DNA of 64,000 nt from JADGGM01 sp025449955 (lineage in GTDB: Bacteria > Gemmatimonadota > Gemmatimonadetes > Gemmatimonadales > Gemmatimonadaceae), in the NCBI GenBank assembly GCA_036554285.1, contig DATBNO010000039.1:75807-139806 (forward strand), written 5' to 3'. Both the position numbers and the translations under genes were made by a program. Every line of letters starts with the position of its first letter. The stretch's first letter is position 1. The notes beneath the pieces were generated by a model that did not search any database, was not told the origin of the DNA, and saw only the letters and a list, made by a program, of their open reading frames with translations. Shown here piece by piece: positions 1 through 8,169 of the stretch.

Positions 1-2
1 AT

Positions 3-785
3 GGCGAAACCCTGGCACTCACCCTCGACGACGGCTCGACGCACACGCACCGTCTCGAGAACGACGAGTGGCACGTGGCGTTCGAGGCGGGCGGCGCCCG
101 GAGCAGCGTTGCGTTAGGCGGGCCGGCCGTCGCGACGCCCCGGGGCGATGCGCGTGGTCCGGCCGTCGAGCCGCCGCCCACGGCACGTGTGCCCGTCGCA
201 CCAGCCGCTCCGCTCGCGTTCGAATTGGGCCAGGACGCCTACCGCGAGTCGGAGGACACGTGGGCAGAGGCCGGGTCACCGCGCGCGACCATCCGCGTGC
301 GCGCCGAACAGCACGCTCTCGTGATGGCGATTGATGTAAGCAAGACACCGGTGATGTTTCGCGCGGCCGACGCCGAGGATCCGCGCCTGGACAACGAATA
401 CCCCGACATCCATAGCGATGGCGTGCAGCTGCACATCTGGACCGACATCACGCAGGCTCCGATGGCCTGGCTGGTGGTGCCGGAGGAACCAGCATCCGCG
501 GTGCGTGTGCACGTTCCCGATGGTGCGCGCCGCGACGTCCCACTCGCCGCCTCGTGGCATCGCACCACGGCCGGGTATGCGATGGATCTGCGCGTGCCGC
601 TCGCGTCGCTGGCGACGGCGCGCGATGGCGTGATCGCGATGCAAGTCGCGGTGAACGACATGGCGACGGGACGCGAACGACGCCGCGGACAACTGGTGTT
701 GAGCGGCGGCGCAGGAGAGCATGTGTACCTGCGCGGGGACCGGGAAGCGCCGGCACGCGCGCTCCGGTTCCACGTGAGCCCGTGA
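3..785 (+). CDS. Partial secreted protein with C-terminal CBM9-like domain
   Basis: The reading frame is open from the left edge, so the N-terminus lies outside the window; about 260 codons are visible, ending at TGA 783-785. The last ~180 residues look like a family 9-type carbohydrate-binding (CBM9-like) beta-sandwich, with an aromatic- and acid-rich core around LDNEYPDIHSDGVQLHIW. The residues before it (DDGSTHTHRLENDEWHVAFE) could be the tail of a polysaccharide lyase such as a heparinase II/III-like enzyme, but the catalytic part is not visible. The stop codon overlaps the GTG start of the next gene, so the two are probably cotranscribed. Domain call by pattern recognition only. Confidence 0.5.
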   Translation, partial: GETLALTLDDGSTHTHRLENDEWHVAFEAGGARSSVALGGPAVATPRGDARGPAVEPPPTARVPVAPAAPLAFELGQDAYRESEDTWAEAGSPRATIRVRAEQHALVMAIDVSKTPVMFRAADAEDPRLDNEYPDIHSDGVQLHIWTDITQAPMAWLVVPEEPASAVRVHVPDGARRDVPLAASWHRTTAGYAMDLRVPLASLATARDGVIAMQVAVNDMATGRERRRGQLVLSGGAGEHVYLRGDREAPARALRFHVSP

Positions 786-1531
786 CCGATTCGCTGCTGG
801 ATCGCGTTAGGCTCGTCCTCGATGAGCCGCAGGACCCGGTCAACATCGCGGCGACCGTCCGCGCCATGAAGAACATGGGCGTGGGCGTACTGCGCCTGGT
901 GCGGCCGACGGACTACGACCGCTCGCGCATCGAGCGCGTCGCCCACGACACGCGCGACGTCGCCGAGCGGATCGTCCACTTCGAGACGCTCGACGATGCG
1001 TTAGGCGACTGCGTGTTCGTGGCCGGCTTCACCGCGCGCCGGCGCAGCGCCAAATGGCGTATGGCGACGCCCCGCGAGGCGGCGGCGGAAGCGCTGACGC
1101 GCGCCCCACAGGGACCGGTGGCATTCGTGTTCGGACGCGAGGACAAAGGCTTGTCCAACGACGCGCTCGACCGGGCGCACGTCGTGGTCACGATCCCGAC
1201 TACGGAACACGCGTCGCTCAACCTGGCGCAAGCGGTGTTGGTGGCGCTCTACGAGCTGCACATCGCCGACGCGAGCGCCTCGCGCCCGTTGGCGCCGCCG
1301 CGCAAGGACGCGCCGGCCGCGGCGTCGGCGCAGTACGAGCGACTCTTCGCCGATGTCGAACGCGCGCTCGCAGGCCTCGATTTCTTTCGCACCCGCAACG
1401 CCGAGCTCATCATGCGCACCATTCGGTCGGTGGCGTATCGGTCGGCGCCGGATGCGCGCGAGATCGAGCTGCTGCGCGCGATGGCGCTCGAGACGCTGCG
1501 CGCGTTGGAGCGATTGCGCGCGAACCCTTGA
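782..1531 (+). CDS. TrmJ-like SpoU-family RNA 2'-O-methyltransferase
   Basis: 249-residue SPOUT methyltransferase of the TrmH/TrmJ group, which transfers a methyl group from SAM to a ribose 2'-OH in tRNA (or rRNA). The three family motifs are visible: PVNIAATVRAMKNMG near the N-terminus, FVFGREDKGLS in the middle and IPTTEHASLNLAQAV, which form the knotted SAM site. A C-terminal extension of about 80 helical residues resembles TrmJ. GTG 782 was chosen because it gives the normal family N-terminus (LLDRVRLVLDEPQDPVNIA); it overlaps the upstream stop by 4 bases. Substrate position (for example tRNA Nm32) cannot be decided from sequence. Confidence 0.85.
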   Translation: MTDSLLDRVRLVLDEPQDPVNIAATVRAMKNMGVGVLRLVRPTDYDRSRIERVAHDTRDVAERIVHFETLDDALGDCVFVAGFTARRRSAKWRMATPREAAAEALTRAPQGPVAFVFGREDKGLSNDALDRAHVVVTIPTTEHASLNLAQAVLVALYELHIADASASRPLAPPRKDAPAAASAQYERLFADVERALAGLDFFRTRNAELIMRTIRSVAYRSAPDAREIELLRAMALETLRALERLRANP

Positions 1532-1563
1532 CGCCCGAGCGTGGTCCGGGCTTTTTCCATCAC

Positions 1564-2793
1564 ATGGCGCTGCCGTCTCCGTCATCACCCGCCGTGGACA
1601 CCGATTGGCGCACGCGCGCCGGCGCGGTGATTCCGGGCGGAGCGTCGACGGGAAGCAAACGGCCTGACGCGCTCGTTGGGCCGGATTGGGATGGATCCCC
1701 CACACATTTCGTTCGCGCCACGGGCTGTCGCGTGGTCACCACTGGCGGCGCCGAGCTGGTCGATTGCACGATGGCGTTGGGCTCGGTCGCACTCGGCTAC
1801 GCGCACGAGGGCGTCACGCGCGCGGTCACCGAAGCCATCGCGCACGGCAACGTGGCCGGGCTCTCGCACGTGCTCGAGGTGGAAGTCGCGGAGCGCTTGT
1901 GCCAGGTGATTCCATGCGCCGAGCAAGTGCGGTTTCTCAAGAGCGGCGCCGAAGGCGTGGCCGCCGCGGTACGCATCGCTCGGGCGTCGACCGGGCGATC
2001 GCTGGTAATCGGCGCCGGCTACTTCGGGTGGCTCGACTGGTGGAGCCACGCCGCAGGCGTGCCGGCTGGTGCGCACGAGGATTTCCGCGCGGTCCCGTTC
2101 GACGACGTCGAGGCGCTGGCCCAAGCGGCGCGCGCGGCCGGCGACCGGTTGGCGGCGATCCTCATCGAGCCGGTCATCGAGCGCCTGCCGTCGCCGGAGT
2201 GGCTGGCCGAAGCGCGCCGCCAGTGCGATGCGTTAGGCGCGGTGCTGATCCTCGACGAGATGAAAACGGGATTCCGATTGCGCACGGGCGGATTCCAGGA
2301 ATACGCCGGCGTGGACACGGATCTGGCGGTGTTCGGCAAGGCGCTCGCGAACGGCTTTCCGCTGTCGGCGGTAGTTGGACGCGAGCGTGTGATGCGCGCG
2401 GCGCGCAGCACGTGGATCTCGTCGACGCTTGCCGGCGAGTCGGCGGCCCTTGCCGCGGCGCGCGCCGTGCTCGACGCGCACGCGGCGAGCGATGTGTGCG
2501 CCACGCTCTGGGAACGCGGCGACGCGATGCGCCGCGCGGTCGAGCGGGCGATCGAGGCGTCGGGAGTCGCGGGCGTCCACGTGCGCGGGATCGCGCCGAT
2601 GTGGCTGCTGGACCTCGGCGACGACCGGCGGCTGTCGCGCTTCGTGGAGCTGGCGTTAGGCGAACGGGTGCTGTTCAAGCGGGGCGCCTACAACTTCGCG
2701 TCGCTGGCGCACGATGCGACGGCCATCGCGCGGATGGAAGCCGCGGCGCGGCACGCGTTGACAGCGTTAGGCAGAGAGGCGTCGCGTGCCTGA
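1564..2793 (+). CDS. Class III PLP aminotransferase, glutamate-1-semialdehyde aminomutase-like
   Basis: 409-residue fold-type I PLP enzyme. The family pattern is clear: GGA near residue 25, LKSGAEGVAAAVRIAR (cofactor phosphate region), ILDEMKTGFR with the PLP-ring aspartate, and FGKALANGFPLSAVVG with the Schiff-base lysine. The arrangement resembles glutamate-1-semialdehyde 2,1-aminomutase (HemL) and its many paralogues. The IPGG/S-G-A-E signature fits HemL-like enzymes, but no other tetrapyrrole gene is nearby and the neighbours are two amidohydrolases, so it may be a catabolic aminotransferase instead. Its 3' end overlaps the next gene by 8 bases. Confidence 0.8.
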   Translation: MALPSPSSPAVDTDWRTRAGAVIPGGASTGSKRPDALVGPDWDGSPTHFVRATGCRVVTTGGAELVDCTMALGSVALGYAHEGVTRAVTEAIAHGNVAGLSHVLEVEVAERLCQVIPCAEQVRFLKSGAEGVAAAVRIARASTGRSLVIGAGYFGWLDWWSHAAGVPAGAHEDFRAVPFDDVEALAQAARAAGDRLAAILIEPVIERLPSPEWLAEARRQCDALGAVLILDEMKTGFRLRTGGFQEYAGVDTDLAVFGKALANGFPLSAVVGRERVMRAARSTWISSTLAGESAALAAARAVLDAHAASDVCATLWERGDAMRRAVERAIEASGVAGVHVRGIAPMWLLDLGDDRRLSRFVELALGERVLFKRGAYNFASLAHDATAIARMEAAARHALTALGREASRA

Positions 2794-3673
2794 GCCGGCG
2801 CCGCTGGCCGGCACGGAGCCGCTCGTCGACGTCCACGCGCACTTCTTGCACGCGCGCGGCGGGCGGCGCGATTGGGAGACGCCGAACCGCGCGCGCATGC
2901 GCGCGGGTGCGCGCATCGGCATCACCGTCCACATCGCCTCGATCCTCGGCACCTGGGGGCATACGTCGCCCACGTATTTCCCGTCGCCCGCCGACGTCAC
3001 GTTAGGCAACGACGAGATGCTGGCGATCCAGGATCGCGATCCGGAGCGGGTGCGCACGTACGCCACGGTGAACCCCAACGACAGCGCGCACGCGCTCGAG
3101 GAAATCGCCCGATGCGCCGAGCGCGGCGCGGTGGGCGTCAAGCTCGCGGCCAGCCGGCGCGCGGACGATCCGCTGCTCGACCCCATAGCGGCCGCCGCCG
3201 AGCGCCGCCACTTTCCGATCCTCCATCACATCTGGCAGCACCGCACACGCGACTGGCCGGGTCAGGAAATTTCGGACGGCGCGGATTTGGGCCGCCTGGC
3301 GCTGCGCCATCCGCGCGTGTCGTTCATCCTCGCGCACATCGGCGGCGGCGGCGACTATCGACACACCTTCGCGGCGGTCGCGGACATTCCGAACGTGTAT
3401 CTCGATCTGTCGGGCAGCGGCGTCGATCGCGGCATGCTCGACGACGCGGTACGCGCGGTGGGCGCGCGGCGACTGCTGTGGGGCAGCGACATTACGATGG
3501 AGACCGGTCTCGCCAAATTGCGCGCGCTGGAATTCGCGGAGCCGCGTCTCAATGCGGATGCGATGCGTGATGTTCGCTGGCGCAACGCGGCGCGCATCTT
3601 CCCGCCCGGCACATTGCCCGGCATCCCCGCACTCGAACGCGACGGCAAGGCCGCGGCGGTATCGGCGCGATGA
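2786..3673 (+). CDS. Amidohydrolase family 2 (ACMSD-like) metal hydrolase
   Basis: 295 residues, TIM-barrel amidohydrolase_2 type. Metal-site residues are in place: VDVHAHFLH (HxH) at the N-terminus, HHIW in the middle, HPRVSFILAHIGGGG and the late aspartate in LWGSDITMETG. Family members decarboxylate or hydrolyse small organic acids; the substrate is not recognisable. Start GTG 2786 overlaps the aminotransferase gene by 8 bases, and its TGA overlaps the ATG of the next gene. The three genes therefore look like one translationally coupled unit. Confidence 0.8.
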   Translation: MPEPAPLAGTEPLVDVHAHFLHARGGRRDWETPNRARMRAGARIGITVHIASILGTWGHTSPTYFPSPADVTLGNDEMLAIQDRDPERVRTYATVNPNDSAHALEEIARCAERGAVGVKLAASRRADDPLLDPIAAAAERRHFPILHHIWQHRTRDWPGQEISDGADLGRLALRHPRVSFILAHIGGGGDYRHTFAAVADIPNVYLDLSGSGVDRGMLDDAVRAVGARRLLWGSDITMETGLAKLRALEFAEPRLNADAMRDVRWRNAARIFPPGTLPGIPALERDGKAAAVSAR

Positions 3674-4446
3674 TCGACGCCAACACGTTCATCGGCGCGT
3701 ATCCGTTTCGGCACGTTCCGCATCCGGATCCGGATGTGCTCGTACGCGTGCTCGATCGCGAAGGGATCGACTCGGCGTGGGTTGGGCATTTGCCCTCCGC
3801 GTTTCATCGCGATCCCGGGGCGGGGAACGAGGTGCTGTTCGCCGCGTTGTCGGCGCATGCCGGCCGACTCGCGGCGGTGCCCGCGATTCGTCCCGACTGG
3901 CCGCGATGGGAGCGCGCGCTGAGTGAGGTGCTCGATCGCGGCGCGGTCGCGGTGCGCGCCTATCCGCAGCAGTGGGGATTCGGCTCGCACCATCCCGCGA
4001 TGTCGGAGCTCGTACTCGCGTGCGGCGAGTCGGGGGTTCCGCTCGTGCTCACGACGCGATTCGAGGATCTTCGGCAGCGACACTGGATGGATTCGGCGTC
4101 CGATTTGCCGGCGGCGACGATTCGTGCGTTAGCACGCGCCGGTCCGCGGGTGCGATTGCTCGTGACGGCGGCGGGACGCGCGCTCATCGAGGAAGTGCAC
4201 TGGGGACTCACGCCCGATGAGCGCGCACGCGTGTGGTGGGATATCTCGTGGATTTGGGGTCCGCCCGAGGATGAGCTCGCGCACGTGTTACGCACGATCG
4301 GTCACGCGCGGTTCGTGTTCGGCAGTGGATGGCCGCTCCGTCTTGCGCAGACACCGCGCGCGAATCTCGAACTACTTCCGGATGAATTGCGCTCGCCTCT
4401 TGCGCCGCTAGGTGACGCGGCGCAGATTCCCGCGCGTTCTGCTTGA
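3670..4446 (+). CDS. Amidohydrolase-2-like protein lacking metal ligands
   Basis: 258 residues with the same general layout as its upstream neighbour (N-terminal MIDANTFIG where HxH normally sits, late FGSGWPLR where GSDxP sits). The HxH motif is replaced by DANT, and the late catalytic aspartate is replaced by glycine-tryptophan. It therefore looks like a degenerate, probably non-catalytic paralogue that may partner with 2786-3673. The ATG overlaps the preceding TGA (ATGA), which supports coupled translation. The stop codon ends immediately before the palindrome at 4447-4466. Confidence 0.7.
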   Translation: MIDANTFIGAYPFRHVPHPDPDVLVRVLDREGIDSAWVGHLPSAFHRDPGAGNEVLFAALSAHAGRLAAVPAIRPDWPRWERALSEVLDRGAVAVRAYPQQWGFGSHHPAMSELVLACGESGVPLVLTTRFEDLRQRHWMDSASDLPAATIRALARAGPRVRLLVTAAGRALIEEVHWGLTPDERARVWWDISWIWGPPEDELAHVLRTIGHARFVFGSGWPLRLAQTPRANLELLPDELRSPLAPLGDAAQIPARSA

Positions 4447-4466
4447 TTTGTGAAAATGTTCACAAA
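4447..4466. promoter_or_regulatory. CRP/FNR-family operator-like palindrome upstream of act operon
   Basis: Perfect inverted repeat TTTGTGAA / TTCACAAA with a 4-base centre. It contains TGTGA-N6-TCACA, the exact CRP-type consensus. It lies right after the upstream stop codon and 37 bases before the chosen actA start, where a regulator of the respiratory operon would bind. The match is seen directly; the identity of the regulator is inference. Confidence 0.7.
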
Positions 4467-4503
4467 TTGGGTGACTATCCGCCCTCCACATCTTCAGGTC
4501 GCG

Positions 4504-5127
4504 ATGACTTCAAGGAGGAAGTGGGCGGTCATCCCGGGGCTGGTTGCTCTGGGCACGATCGCCGTGCTGTTATCCGCCTACACGGGTGCCACACAGGGAC
4601 CCGATACCGTCATCACCGATCGCGGCTCGTGGGGATACAGCGCAGGCTCCTCGCCGCAGGGTCGCGCTCCCGTTCAACCGATCGCGTTTCCGCACCCGAC
4701 ACACGTGCAGACGCTCGGCATGAACTGTCTCTACTGCCACTTCTCCGCCAACAAATCGCCCGACCCCGGCTTCCCCGCAATGAGCACTTGTATGGGATGC
4801 CATTTGGTTGTGGGTCCCAATCGTCCCGCTGAGAACGGCAAGCCGGCGCGGAAGAGCGCGGAAATCCAGAAGCTCCAGGACTACTGGAACAAGAAGCAGG
4901 CGATTCCGTGGGTCCGCGTGCACTACGTGCCGGACTACGTGAACTTTGCGCACATGCCGCACATCAACGCCGGCGTGACGTGTCAGACGTGCCACGGCCA
5001 AGTGCAGCAGATGAGTCGCGTGTACCAGTACGCGCCGCTCAACATGGGATGGTGCATCAACTGTCACGTCGGAAACGTGAATCCGCTCTGGAAAGCGCGT
5101 TTCGACTGCAGTGTCTGTCACTACTGA
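4504..5127 (+). CDS. actA: Alternative complex III subunit A, pentaheme cytochrome c
   Basis: 207 residues. ActA is the periplasmic multiheme subunit of alternative complex III, which oxidises membrane quinol and passes electrons to cytochrome c or an oxidase. Five CXXCH heme sites are visible (CLYCH, CMGCH, CQTCH, CINCH, CSVCH), the normal count for ActA. A single N-terminal membrane anchor (residues ~7-25) precedes the heme domain. A GTG at 4450 would lengthen the protein by 18 residues, but it lies inside the operator palindrome; ATG 4504 gives a compact signal/anchor and was preferred. It is the first gene of actABCDEF. Confidence 0.9.
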   Translation: MTSRRKWAVIPGLVALGTIAVLLSAYTGATQGPDTVITDRGSWGYSAGSSPQGRAPVQPIAFPHPTHVQTLGMNCLYCHFSANKSPDPGFPAMSTCMGCHLVVGPNRPAENGKPARKSAEIQKLQDYWNKKQAIPWVRVHYVPDYVNFAHMPHINAGVTCQTCHGQVQQMSRVYQYAPLNMGWCINCHVGNVNPLWKARFDCSVCHY

Positions 5128-5136
5128 GACTGCCTG

Positions 5137-8100
5137 ATGACCGAGACGTCTACGCCATCCGGCGTCCGCCGGCGCGAGTTCCTGAAGATCCTCGGCGCGA
5201 CGGGCGCCGCGACTGCGGCGATCGGCTGCAGTACCGATCGTGTCGACAAGCTGATTCCGTACTTGAACAATCCGGACGAGACCGTCCCGATGGTCTCGAA
5301 CTATTATGCGTCCACCTGCCGCGAATGCTCGGCGTCGTGCGGCGTGTTGATGGAGACGCGTGATGGCCGGACGTTCAAGCTCGAGGGCAATCCGGATCAC
5401 CCGCTGAATCGCGGCGCACTGTGCGCGCGCGGACAGGCAGCGGTGCAGGGCCTGTACAATCCCGATCGGTACAAGGGCCCGCGCATTCGGAAGGGCAATG
5501 CGCTCGTTCCGTCCACGTGGGACGAGGCGCTCAAGGTCCTAACGGAGAAGCTCGCGGCCGCGCAGTCGTCGGGTGCGGCGTCGAAGGCCGTGTTCATCAA
5601 CAAGCACGAGTCGGGCAGCTTCCCGGCCTTTCTCGATCAATGGCTGGCGGCGTACGGGATGCCGCCGCATTTGAGCCACGACGCGCTGGCCGATCATGGC
5701 GCGATCGACGCGAATCGTCAGTCGTACGGCGTCGCGTGGCCATCGCTCGCGTTCGGCGCGGCGACGTTGATCGTGTCGTTCGGCGCCGACTTCCTCGACA
5801 CGTGGGGCGCGAGCGTTCCGCAGCAGCTCGACTTTGCCGACGCGCGGGCGAAACTCACTGGTGCGCCGCGCTTCGTGTACGTCGGTCCGCGGCGCTCGCT
5901 CACCGGCTGCAACGCGGATACGTGGATCGGGTGCCGGCCCGGCAGCGAGATGGCGATCGTGAACGCGCTGCGCGGCTCGGGATCGCTGGCCGACGCGACG
6001 CAAGCGAGCGGCGTTCCGCAGACGGTCCTCCAGGCGCTGCAACAGGAAATCCAGAACGCGAAGCCGAGCCTGCTGCTCGCGAGCGGCATGAACGGCGGCG
6101 GCACCGAGTTGGTGCACGCGGTCGACGAGTGGAACAAGTCGTTAGGCAACGTGGGCGTCACCGTGCTGTCGTCGCGGCCGGTGTCGAGTCTGGACGGGAT
6201 TTCGTCCGACGCCGATGTCGCGGCGGCGATCGAGCGCATGCGCGCCGGCGACGTGCCGATCGCGATGTGGCGCGGCGTGAACCCGGTGTTCACGAGTCCC
6301 AAGTCGGCGAAGGTGGCCGAGGCGTTCGCCAAGGTGCCGTTCAAGGTGAGCTTCTCGTGCTATCCAGACGAGACGACGGAGCTCTGCGATTTGCTGCTGC
6401 CGGATCACCATCCCATCGAATCGTGGGGCGATGCGCAGCCGCTGCCGGACGTGATCACGCTGCAGCAGCCGGGCATGGATCCGGTGTTCGACACGCGGCA
6501 GACGGCCGACGTGCTGTTGGATGCGGCCAAGTCGAATGCGAAGGCGGCGGCGCAGCTCGCCGCGCCGAACTACATGCGGTGGTTGATCGAGCACTACCCG
6601 GGCGGCACGGCGGCCTTCACCGCGGCGCTGCAGAAGGGCGTGGGCTCGGGGACGCTGCCGCATCGCGCCGCGCCCGCGCGCGCCGCCGCGCCGGCGGCGA
6701 CTGCGGCGGCGGGCAGCGGGGACTTTTTCCTGGTGGTGTACCCGTCGGCGTCGTTAGGCGACGGCAGCGGCGCCAACAAGCCGTGGCTGCAGGAATTCCC
6801 GGACCCGGTCACCAAGATCTTCTGGCAATCGTGGGTCGAAATCAACGAGCAGACGGCGGCCAAGTTGGGCATCGATTCGGGCGACATCCTGCGCATCGAG
6901 TCGCCTAACGGAGCCCTCGAGCTGCCGGCCTACGTGTTCATGGGGATCCAGGCCGAGACGGTGGCGATCGCGTTCGGCCAGGGCCACACGGCGTACGGCC
7001 GCTACGCGGCGCACGTGGGGTCCAACGCCGGCGACCTGCTCCCCGCGAGCTACGATGCCGCCTCGGGCGGCTTCCGTTGGGCATCCACCAAGGTGTCCGT
7101 CGGGAAAACGGGCCGGTTCACGCAGGTGGTGACCGTCGAAGGCTCGTCGCGCCAGTACAATCGCGGCATCGCGCTCGCGATGAGCGTGGACGAGCTCAAG
7201 GCGCCGCCCAAGGAAGAGCAGCGCGAGAAGATGCCGGGCGATGCGTCGCACGACTATCTGCCGGGACTGCGCTCCCCCACGGCCGCCGATGCGCAGGGCG
7301 CCATTCAATCATCGCTCCAGGTGAAAGAGATGGGGATGTACGACCCCAAGCACTGGAGCCAGATGGCGAAGCGCCGGTGGGCGATGACGATCGACCTCGC
7401 GCGGTGCACGGGATGCCAGGCGTGCGTCACCGCGTGCTACGCCGAGAACAACATCCCGATCGTGGGCGCGCCGTACCAGCAGGTTCACACCGCGTTCCTG
7501 CACGGCGTACCCGGCGGCAACATCCTCAAGGGCCGCGAGATGAATTGGATTCGTCTCGAGCGCTATTGGGAGGGCGGTGAAGACGGGGGCGAGTTCGAAG
7601 CGCGCTTCGTCCCGATGCTGTGCCAGCACTGCGGCAACGCGCCGTGCGAGCCGGTGTGTCCGGTGTACGCGACGTATCACTCGCCGGACGGCTTGAACGT
7701 GCAGGTCTACAATCGCTGTGTGGGCACCCGCTACTGCTCCAACAACTGTCCGTACAAGGTCCGCTACTTCAACTGGTTCGGCTATGGTGAGCCGCACCGG
7801 CCGCAGTACGCGTGGCCCGAAAAGATGAACTGGCAGCTCAATCCGGATGTCACGGTACGCGGCAAAGGCGTGATGGAGAAGTGCACGTTCTGCGTGCAGC
7901 GCATTCGCGAGGCCGAGCATCGCTCGAAGGCGGAGAATCGCGAGGTTAGGCCAGACGAATTCACGACCTCGTGCGCGCAGGCGTGTCCGTCCAAGGCGAT
8001 CACGTTCGGCGACGCCGCCGACGATCAATGGACCGTGGCGTCGTTAGCACAGGACCGCCGCGGCTATCACGTGTTCCAGGAGCAGCTCAACACGTTCCCG

Positions 8101-8166
8101 GCCGTGGTCTATCTGAAGAAGGTCAATCACCCGGCGCCCGGTTCCACCGCGCCGGCGGGAGCCTAG
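5137..8166 (+). CDS. actB: Alternative complex III subunit B, molybdopterin-oxidoreductase-like/Fe-S protein
   Basis: 1009 residues, the normal size for a fused ActB. The N-terminus carries a twin-arginine type signal (RRREFLKIL) ending in a lipobox-like AIGCS. Residues ~50-700 resemble the molybdopterin oxidoreductase fold, which in ActB does not hold a cofactor; a CRECSASC cysteine group sits at the start. The C-terminal ~300 residues form an NrfC-like ferredoxin domain with four cysteine clusters (CTGCQACVTAC, CQHCGNAPCEPVC, CVGTRYCSNNC, CTFC...CAQAC) for Fe-S centres relaying electrons to the heme subunits. Nine bases separate it from actA. Confidence 0.93.
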   Translation: MTETSTPSGVRRREFLKILGATGAATAAIGCSTDRVDKLIPYLNNPDETVPMVSNYYASTCRECSASCGVLMETRDGRTFKLEGNPDHPLNRGALCARGQAAVQGLYNPDRYKGPRIRKGNALVPSTWDEALKVLTEKLAAAQSSGAASKAVFINKHESGSFPAFLDQWLAAYGMPPHLSHDALADHGAIDANRQSYGVAWPSLAFGAATLIVSFGADFLDTWGASVPQQLDFADARAKLTGAPRFVYVGPRRSLTGCNADTWIGCRPGSEMAIVNALRGSGSLADATQASGVPQTVLQALQQEIQNAKPSLLLASGMNGGGTELVHAVDEWNKSLGNVGVTVLSSRPVSSLDGISSDADVAAAIERMRAGDVPIAMWRGVNPVFTSPKSAKVAEAFAKVPFKVSFSCYPDETTELCDLLLPDHHPIESWGDAQPLPDVITLQQPGMDPVFDTRQTADVLLDAAKSNAKAAAQLAAPNYMRWLIEHYPGGTAAFTAALQKGVGSGTLPHRAAPARAAAPAATAAAGSGDFFLVVYPSASLGDGSGANKPWLQEFPDPVTKIFWQSWVEINEQTAAKLGIDSGDILRIESPNGALELPAYVFMGIQAETVAIAFGQGHTAYGRYAAHVGSNAGDLLPASYDAASGGFRWASTKVSVGKTGRFTQVVTVEGSSRQYNRGIALAMSVDELKAPPKEEQREKMPGDASHDYLPGLRSPTAADAQGAIQSSLQVKEMGMYDPKHWSQMAKRRWAMTIDLARCTGCQACVTACYAENNIPIVGAPYQQVHTAFLHGVPGGNILKGREMNWIRLERYWEGGEDGGEFEARFVPMLCQHCGNAPCEPVCPVYATYHSPDGLNVQVYNRCVGTRYCSNNCPYKVRYFNWFGYGEPHRPQYAWPEKMNWQLNPDVTVRGKGVMEKCTFCVQRIREAEHRSKAENREVRPDEFTTSCAQACPSKAITFGDAADDQWTVASLAQDRRGYHVFQEQLNTFPAVVYLKKVNHPAPGSTAPAGA

Positions 8167-8169
8167 GAT

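Noticed and set aside
4450..4503. Longer actA start at GTG 4450
   Set aside because: It lies within the operator palindrome and adds residues without family support; ATG 4504 gives a normal anchor.
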